A model generated the notes under the pieces. It ran no database searches. It was not told the DNA's origin and worked only from the letters and a program-made list of their open reading frames with translations. This document shows positions 6,809 through 11,279 of a stretch of 11,279 bases of DNA, piece after piece. The stretch is taken from positions 1 through 11,279 of the forward strand of contig CAKZVN010000311.1 of the NCBI GenBank assembly GCA_937922105.1. Direction: 5' to 3'. The first letter of the stretch is position 1. Each line of letters begins with the position of its first letter. This stretch comes from an uncultured Litorilinea sp. (GTDB lineage Bacteria > Chloroflexota > Anaerolineae > Caldilineales > Caldilineaceae). The translations under genes were made by a program, and so were the position numbers.

Positions 6809-7717
6809 GTGAAGTTGGCAGGCGATGTGATGCGGGCCGAACAGGCCGCCGATGTCTTCTCCCTCAATGATAGCAGTAGTCTTCGCCGGGGCCGCGCCAT
6901 CGAAGAATGGAGCGCCTTCATCCTGTTGACTCTGGCGTCGGCGGTGGTGGCGCTGCCTTTTCTGTGGATGATCTCCACCAGTCTAAAGCCGGATGTGCGC
7001 GCCGTCTACGTCTTCCCGCCCCAGTGGATTCCTTCGCCCGTGACCTGGGAGAACTACCTGATTGCGTGGCGGGCCGCGCCCTTCGAGCGTTACTTGGTCA
7101 ACAGCGTCTTTGTGGCAACGACCGTCACCCTGCTGCAAGTGCTCAACGGTTGTCTGGCGGCCTACGTCTTTGCGCGGATCGTGTTTCCCGGTCGCGACTT
7201 GCTCTTTCTACTTTTCTTGGCTGTGCTCATGATCCCCGGTCAAGTGACGGTCGTGCCCATCTACATCATGATGTCGCAATTGGGCTGGCTCAACAGCTAT
7301 TGGGCACTGATTGTGCCCTTTGCCGCCACTGCCTTCGGCACCTTTCTCTTGCGCCAGTCCTTCTTGAGCGTACCCGCCGAATTAGCCGACGCCGCCATCA
7401 TTGACGGCGCCAACCATCCACAAATTCTGCGCCATGTCATGTTGCCTTTGAGCAAGCCCATGCTGATCACCTTCGGGCTACTCAGCTTCAACTGGCGCTG
7501 GAACGACTATTTCTGGGTGCTGATCATGACTTCGTCGGACACCATGCGCACCCTGCCGGTGGGCATCGTCGCCATGCGCGCGGGCGAAGACGGCGGCTCC
7601 AAGTGGCATATCCTGATGGCTGCCACCGTCATCGTCATCTTTCCCATCTTGACCTTGTTCGTCATTGCCCAACGCTACTTTGTCGAGGGCATCGCGCGCA
7701 CCGGTCTCAAAGGATAG
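6809..7717 (+). CDS. ugpE: ABC transporter permease, UgpE/MalG type
   Basis: A 302-residue permease of the MalG/UgpE family (E. coli UgpE has 281) and the second half of the membrane channel. Recognisable features are the first helix at about residues 34-54, the periplasmic-side MISTSLKP motif at its end, FPPQWIP...W.NY, six helices, and the EAA loop in the form ADAAIIDGANHP (Asp194 in place of Glu), followed by LPLSKP. The C-terminus VEGIARTGLKG is the standard ending of this subfamily. The GTG at 6809 is used because GGAAG lies 5 bases upstream; the ATG at 6830 is possible and would remove 7 residues. The 78-base gap after ugpA shows no clear terminator, so the two permeases should share a transcript. 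Confidence 0.86.
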   Translation: MKLAGDVMRAEQAADVFSLNDSSSLRRGRAIEEWSAFILLTLASAVVALPFLWMISTSLKPDVRAVYVFPPQWIPSPVTWENYLIAWRAAPFERYLVNSVFVATTVTLLQVLNGCLAAYVFARIVFPGRDLLFLLFLAVLMIPGQVTVVPIYIMMSQLGWLNSYWALIVPFAATAFGTFLLRQSFLSVPAELADAAIIDGANHPQILRHVMLPLSKPMLITFGLLSFNWRWNDYFWVLIMTSSDTMRTLPVGIVAMRAGEDGGSKWHILMAATVIVIFPILTLFVIAQRYFVEGIARTGLKG

Positions 7718-7726
7718 CCCCCCACG

Positions 7727-7749
7727 CCGGTCTGCGTTCGCGCAGCCGG
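7727..7749 (+). other. Stem-loop with UUCG loop after ugpE
   Basis: CCGG-T-CTGCG, a TTCG loop, then CGCAGCCGG form a nine-pair hairpin with one bulged T. It begins 10 bases after the ugpE stop. Only three Ts follow, so it is a poor terminator but a plausible 3' mRNA stabiliser or processing barrier between the permease and binding-protein parts of the transcript. Confidence 0.5.
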
Positions 7750-7772
7750 TTTGAGGATAGCGCTGCACTCCC

Positions 7773-7828
7773 GGAGACAGGAGGGCAGCAAAGTCCCGGC
7801 ATGAGTGAGCGGGACACCGGTTGTCTCC
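7773..7828 (+). other. Nested stem structure in the ugpE-ugpB spacer
   Basis: An outer stem pairs GGAGACA (7773-7779) with TGTCTCC (7822-7828). An inner stem pairs GTCCCG (7793-7798) with CGGGAC (7810-7815). The internal loops are 13 and 6 bases and the apical loop 11. It lies 45 bases before the ugpB ribosome binding site. It may be a structured leader RNA or part of an internal promoter region. It matches no riboswitch class I can name. Confidence 0.4.
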
Positions 7829-7872
7829 TACATCCGTTACGTCTGTGTTGTGTGATGTACCGATTGGAGTAC

Positions 7873-7878
7873 AAGGAG
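7873..7878 (+). promoter_or_regulatory. Ribosome binding site of ugpB
   Basis: AAGGAG lies 11 bases before the ATG at 7890. With the signal peptide beginning right there, it rules out an in-frame upstream extension to 7821. Confidence 0.7.
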
Positions 7879-7889
7879 TGCTTTTTGCC

Positions 7890-9212
7890 ATGAAGCAACG
7901 TCTGTCCACTGTCGTTCTGTTGTTGCTGATGGGCGCGCTGATCGCCGCCTGCGCCGCGCCGGCTGCCCCGGCTGCCACCGGTGAAAGCAGCGCCGCCGCG
8001 CCCCAGACGCAAGTCATCGAGTTGGAGTTCTGGACGCTTCTCACCGGCAACTTGGCCGAAGCGCTGGACGCCCAAGTCCAGGCCTTCAATGCGTCCCAGG
8101 ACCGCATCCGCATCGTCAACGTCAACCAGGGCGGCTACAACGAGTTGCAACAGAAACTGTTGGCCTCCATCGCCGCGGGCAACATGCCGCCCATCACCAT
8201 GGTGGACTACATCTACGTCCCCTACTATGCGCAGCAGGGCGTCTTTGCCCCGATTGACGAGTTGGCATCGCCCGAGGACATGGCTGACTTCATTCCGGCC
8301 CTGCTGGAGGACCTGAGCTACAACGGTCGCCCGTATGCCCTTCCCTACAACCGCAGCACCCAGGGCTTCTATTACAACAAGGACCTCTTCCGCGAGGTGG
8401 GGCTTGACCCGGACCAGCCCCCCGCCACCTGGGAAGAGTTCCGTGAGGTCGCCAAGATTCTCTCCGAATCGGGTGTGTACGGGACCTATGCCAACTATTC
8501 CCGCTGGTACTTCGAGCCGTTTGTCTATCAGTGGGGCGGCGTGCTGAACGACGCCGAGTGCAACCCCACGCTGGACAGCCCCGAAGTCATCGCCATGGCG
8601 AAGTTCTTCCAGGACCTCTATCACGTGGACGGCTATGCGGTCATGCCGGCTACGCTCAGTGGGACCTTTGACCAAGCTGCCATCGAATTCATCAACGGTC
8701 AGGTCGGCATGATGCGCCAGTCCACCGCCATTCAGTCCTTCATCGGCAACAGTGTGGACTTCGACTGGGGCTTCGCCATGATGCCTGCCGGCCCGGTGAC
8801 GCGCGCCGTCACCCACGGTGGCGGCAATGTCGCCATCTCCGCCTTCTTGGACGAAACGCGCAAGGCCGCGGCCTGGGAGTTCGTGCGCTTCCTGACCGAT
8901 ACCGAGCGCTCCGCCGAGTTCCACATGGCGACCGGCTATATGCCCACCCGCTATAGCGTGTTGGAGCGCGACGATGTCAAGGCCTTCCACGCCGAACATC
9001 CCTCGTGGTTGATCAGCGTGCAGCAGTTGGAGTTTGCCCGCCCCACCGCGTGCATCGTCCGCAATGTGCCGGAATACAACGCCATCATCACCCAGGCCAT
9101 TGACCGCATGATCATCAACAACGAGGACCCCGCCACGGTGCTGGGCGAGGTGCAACGCGAACTGCAACTCGCCGTTGATGAACTGCGCGCCGCCGGAACC
9201 CTGATCCCGTAA
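7890..9212 (+). CDS. ugpB: ABC transporter solute-binding lipoprotein, UgpB type
   Basis: A 440-residue extracytoplasmic binding protein (E. coli UgpB has 438). MKQR plus a Leu-rich core ends in the lipobox I-A-A-C with Cys21 as the lipidated residue. An Ala/Pro linker (about 22-35) then tethers the protein to the membrane. The mature part opens with IELEFWTLLTGNLAEALDAQ, which parallels the FWHSMEG...L start of UgpB, and has NMPPITMVD, FQDLY, GQVGMM and the hinge-side HMATGYMPTRYSV stretch near residue 350, typical of family 1 binding proteins. UgpB proteins bind glycerol-3-phosphate or glycerophosphodiesters; other substrates, including phosphonates and sugars, are known in the wider family. 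The spacer before it carries RNA structure, and a hairpin follows the stop, which would fit separate control of binding-protein abundance. Assignment to glycerophosphodiesters is supported mainly by the GDPD and Pho-like context. Confidence 0.86.
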   Translation: MKQRLSTVVLLLLMGALIAACAAPAAPAATGESSAAAPQTQVIELEFWTLLTGNLAEALDAQVQAFNASQDRIRIVNVNQGGYNELQQKLLASIAAGNMPPITMVDYIYVPYYAQQGVFAPIDELASPEDMADFIPALLEDLSYNGRPYALPYNRSTQGFYYNKDLFREVGLDPDQPPATWEEFREVAKILSESGVYGTYANYSRWYFEPFVYQWGGVLNDAECNPTLDSPEVIAMAKFFQDLYHVDGYAVMPATLSGTFDQAAIEFINGQVGMMRQSTAIQSFIGNSVDFDWGFAMMPAGPVTRAVTHGGGNVAISAFLDETRKAAAWEFVRFLTDTERSAEFHMATGYMPTRYSVLERDDVKAFHAEHPSWLISVQQLEFARPTACIVRNVPEYNAIITQAIDRMIINNEDPATVLGEVQRELQLAVDELRAAGTLIP

Positions 9213-9238
9213 GCGCACCTTACGCCTACTCTGCTTCG

Positions 9239-9266
9239 GGAGCCGCTTCCCGCAGGAGGCGGCTCC
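9239..9266 (+). other. Intercistronic hairpin after ugpB
   Basis: GGAGCCGC (9239-9246) and GCGGCTCC (9259-9266) form a perfect 8-bp GC-rich stem around a 12-base loop, 26 bases after the ugpB stop. No T-run follows, so it would at most attenuate transcription or protect the upstream mRNA from 3' decay, a common arrangement after solute-binding-protein genes. Confidence 0.5.
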
Positions 9267-9279
9267 TACCTTGCCTAGC

Positions 9280-9284
9280 AAAGG
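9280..9284 (+). promoter_or_regulatory. Ribosome binding site of the PHP gene
   Basis: AAAGG lies 7 bases before the ATG at 9292. It prefers that start over the TTG at 9271 and the ATG at 9301. Confidence 0.55.
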
Positions 9285-9291
9285 TCTACCC

Positions 9292-10707
9292 ATGCCCGCC
9301 ATGCCTGCATCCACGACCGGATTGGCGTTGTCGTTAGAAAATCGCGTGGACCTCACGCCGCGCGTCCATTACATTGACCACACCTTCGTCGTCGAGCCGC
9401 GTGCCACGCGCGTGACAGCCCACCTCACCTTTACCAAAGCGACCCGCCACGACGGCCAACTTTTCTTGGCCCTCTTTGACCCCCACGGCTTCCGCGGCAT
9501 GCGCATGAACCCCAGCGCGGTCGGCGAAGTCAAGCTGGAGCTGTGGGTCGAGACCAACGACGCAGGCGAAGGCGCGCTGCCCGGCCCACTGGACGAGGGC
9601 ACTTGGCGCGTGATGGTGGATGTCAACGACATCAGCGTACCGCTCACCTACCGGCTGGACGTGCGCGTCGAGTATGGCGAGCCGCCCGCGCCCGCGCTCA
9701 CCCCCTACCCCGCCGACCATGTGGTGCGCCACGCAGCCGGTTGGTATCGCGGCGAGTTGCACGCCCACTCCACCGAGAGCGACGGCAAGGTTCCCGTTGC
9801 GGATGTGGTGCAGGCCGCCCATGACGCTGGGCTGGACTTCTTCTCCCTGACCGATCACTTCACCGTCAGCCAGTGGCGCAAGCTGGCCCCGCTGGTCAAC
9901 GGGCGTATGGCGCTGCTGCGTTCATGCGAATTGACCAGCCATCATGGTCATGCCAACTTGCAAGGCATCCATTCATGGGTGGATGTCTATGTGGACCGGC
10001 CCGACTGGAGCATGAACGACGCGGCCGACGCCACCCACGCCCAGGGCGGGCTGTTCTGTGTCAACCACGCCTACAGCGGCGGCTTGGGGTGGCGCGCCCA
10101 TGAGTTCGACTGGGCCAAGTGCGATCTCTATGAGGTTTATCACAACCTGGAGGGGGCCAACAACAACTGGCAGATTCCCCTTTGGGACCGGCTACTGGTC
10201 CAGGGCTATCGCATTGTGGGCGTGGCGGGCATTGATACCCACGACCCCGCCAACCCCACCCACGCGCTGGGCCAACTGGTGACCTGGGTCTACGCCGACG
10301 AGTTGAGCGAGCGGGGCATCTTGGACGGGTTGCGCCGCGGCCAAGTCTACCTGAGCCGCGGGCCGGAACTGCGCTTCCACGCCACCAATCGCGCCGGCGC
10401 CCAGGCTGCCATGTGGGAGACGCTTCCCAGCCACGGCGCGCCCATCACCCTCACCGTGGATGTGCGCGCCCAGGAACGGTTGCGCCTCTTTGTGCTGCGC
10501 GATGGTCTGTTGGTGGACAGCCGGACACTGGACCACCCCGGTGACGCGTGGCAGCAGGTTACGCTGGAGGTTCAACCTCAGCGCGCTTGCTATTACCGGG
10601 TCGAGTTGCACACCATCCCAGAAGCAACAGGGCCATACGTCTACGTCCAGCAGCGCGACTATGTGAGCTTCCGCGCCGCCTCCAACCCCATCCTGGTTGA
10701 GCCGTAG
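9292..10707 (+). CDS. PHP-domain metallohydrolase, CehA/McbA type
   Basis: A 471-residue protein with three parts: an N-terminal beta-rich domain (about 1-145), a PHP metal-dependent hydrolase domain (about 150-365), and a C-terminal beta-rich domain. The PHP metal ligands are all visible: His157 and His159 in LHAHS, Asp164, Asp188/His189 in LTDHF, Glu213 in SCELTSHHGH, His259 in VNHAYS, and Asp315/His317 in GIDTHD. The site is therefore probably active. The PHP superfamily is largely phosphoesterases; the CehA/McbA branch also includes carbaryl hydrolase. No signal peptide is present, so it should work in the cytoplasm on imported substrate. Its place between ugpB and phnM suggests a phosphodiester or cyclic phosphate substrate; Eggerthella PhnPP is a PHP enzyme that opens the cyclic ribose phosphate of the C-P lyase pathway. 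The specific reaction is inference. Confidence 0.82.
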   Translation: MPAMPASTTGLALSLENRVDLTPRVHYIDHTFVVEPRATRVTAHLTFTKATRHDGQLFLALFDPHGFRGMRMNPSAVGEVKLELWVETNDAGEGALPGPLDEGTWRVMVDVNDISVPLTYRLDVRVEYGEPPAPALTPYPADHVVRHAAGWYRGELHAHSTESDGKVPVADVVQAAHDAGLDFFSLTDHFTVSQWRKLAPLVNGRMALLRSCELTSHHGHANLQGIHSWVDVYVDRPDWSMNDAADATHAQGGLFCVNHAYSGGLGWRAHEFDWAKCDLYEVYHNLEGANNNWQIPLWDRLLVQGYRIVGVAGIDTHDPANPTHALGQLVTWVYADELSERGILDGLRRGQVYLSRGPELRFHATNRAGAQAAMWETLPSHGAPITLTVDVRAQERLRLFVLRDGLLVDSRTLDHPGDAWQQVTLEVQPQRACYYRVELHTIPEATGPYVYVQQRDYVSFRAASNPILVEP

Positions 10708-10738
10708 GTTATCGCCCGGTACAGCGCCGCCGGCATAT

Positions 10739-10742
10739 GGAG
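10739..10742 (+). promoter_or_regulatory. Ribosome binding site of phnM
   Basis: GGAG lies 6 bases before the ATG at 10749. It overlaps the alternative in-frame ATG at 10737, so the later ATG (MWLSDLTVV) is the better start and lines up with the N-terminus of known PhnM proteins. Confidence 0.6.
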
Positions 10743-10748
10743 CAAACC

Positions 10749-11279
10749 ATGTGGCTGAGTGACCTGACTGTTGTCCTGCCCGACCAAGTATTGCCGCGGG
10801 CCTCCATCCAGATTGAGGCGGGGATCATCGCCGACATCATCGAAGGCCCGGCTCCAGCACCTGCCGCCTTGAACGGGCAGGGCCTCGTGGCGCTGCCGGG
10901 GTTAGTAGACCTACATGGCGACATGATTGAGCGAGAATTGGAGCCGCGCCCGAATTCCCGACTCGCCCATCCGCTTGCCATCTTTGAATTAGACAAACGC
11001 CTGGCCGCGACGGGGATCACCACGGCTTATGCTGCGCTTACCTTTGCTACCTTTCAACTCCCGGTGGGTGACGATAGCTCCAAGCGACCCCACCTACGCA
11101 GCGAAGACGTTGCACGCAACGTGACGCTCTCGCTCAACAGCTTGCGCCCCCATCTGCTGACCGACCTGCGCGTCCATGCCCGCTTCGAGGTCAACTATCG
11201 CCGGGCTGCCCCCATTTTGACCGAGTTGATTGAGGCCGAACAAGTGCACATGGTTTCGCTCATGGACCACACGCCAGGC
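10749..11279 (+). CDS. phnM: Alpha-D-ribose 1-methylphosphonate 5-triphosphate diphosphatase, PhnM (3' partial)
   Basis: The first 177 residues of an amidohydrolase-superfamily protein that runs off the window; E. coli PhnM has 378 residues. PhnM removes diphosphate from ribose 1-methylphosphonate 5-triphosphate, giving the substrate that C-P lyase (PhnJ) cleaves. Recognition rests on the small N-terminal beta domain (LTVVLPDQVLPRASIQI), PGLVDLHGDMIE with the metal ligands His56 and Asp58 (the PhnM-specific HxD in place of HxH), the PRP just after it (66-68, in LEPRPNS), the ATGITTAY segment, and SLMDHTPG at 170-177, nearly identical to the SLMDHSPG of E. coli. The gene starts 41 bases after the PHP stop and should belong to the same operon. 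Whether the rest of the C-P lyase set follows cannot be seen. Confidence 0.9.
   Translation, partial: MWLSDLTVVLPDQVLPRASIQIEAGIIADIIEGPAPAPAALNGQGLVALPGLVDLHGDMIERELEPRPNSRLAHPLAIFELDKRLAATGITTAYAALTFATFQLPVGDDSSKRPHLRSEDVARNVTLSLNSLRPHLLTDLRVHARFEVNYRRAAPILTELIEAEQVHMVSLMDHTPG

Noticed and set aside
7773..7828. Assignment to a known riboswitch class
   Set aside because: The nested stems are real base-pairing possibilities, but the loops show no core I recognise as glycine, cobalamin, SAM, guanidine or cyclic-di-GMP type.
9239..9266. Rho-independent terminator after ugpB
   Set aside because: The stem is good but no T-run follows, and the downstream genes fit functionally in the same operon.
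7707..9356. 549-codon open frame on the - strand opposite ugpB and the start of the PHP gene
   Set aside because: It lies antisense to a gene with clear lipoprotein signal and family motifs. Its translation has no recognisable domain. Long antisense frames are expected in GC-rich coding DNA.
1..11279. CRISPR arrays, tRNA/rRNA genes, insertion sequences or defence genes
   Set aside because: Apart from the two short operator arrays I found no regular repeat-spacer pattern, no tRNA-like cloverleaf, no transposase motifs and no terminal inverted repeats.

Overview
The window is dense, GC-rich bacterial DNA with ten protein genes, two of them cut by the window edges. Nine lie on the + strand and one on the - strand. 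I see no rRNA, tRNA, CRISPR array or insertion sequence. The GC-rich coding style, the Ala/Pro-rich linker after the solute-binding lipoprotein signal, and Bacillus/actinomycete-like rather than enterobacterial Pho-box spacing fit a Chloroflexota (Anaerolineae/Caldilineae-type) bacterium. That placement is inference; no marker gene is present.

Left part (1-4141): a multi-spanning O-antigen ligase/polymerase-type protein (5' end missing) is followed 6 bases later by a membrane-anchored family 2 glycosyltransferase. Together they look like the end of an exopolysaccharide or surface-glycan operon. Next comes an atypical SDR fused to a DUF2867 domain. It converges on a - strand UspA-like gene, and the two stop codons share a single TTAA.

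Right part (4693-11279): this is the most interesting region and reads as a phosphorus-scavenging regulon. It holds a cytoplasmic glycerophosphodiester phosphodiesterase (UgpQ-like), then an operon of two UgpA/UgpE-type permeases, a UgpB-type lipoprotein, a PHP-domain metallohydrolase of CehA/McbA type, and the first 177 residues of PhnM, the C-P lyase pathway diphosphatase. No transporter ATPase is inside the window.

Both transcription units are preceded by the same structure: TTAACC-like hexamers repeated every 10-11 bp, two copies, one empty helical turn, two more copies, ending in TCACCATGC. This matches PhoP/PhoB-type direct-repeat operators and ties the two units together as a probable phosphate-starvation regulon. 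The operon also has a 17-bp palindrome just before ugpA, a structured spacer between ugpE and ugpB, and a hairpin after ugpB.

The proposed flow is: phosphodiesters, glycerol-3-phosphate or phosphonate esters enter through the Ugp-type transporter; GDPD and/or the PHP enzyme cleave ester bonds; PhnM, with C-P lyase genes expected downstream, handles phosphonates. No gene-free stretch exceeds 300 bases. The longest gaps are 4627-4855 and 5618-5788, both of which hold the Pho-like arrays, and 7718-7889, which holds predicted RNA structure.
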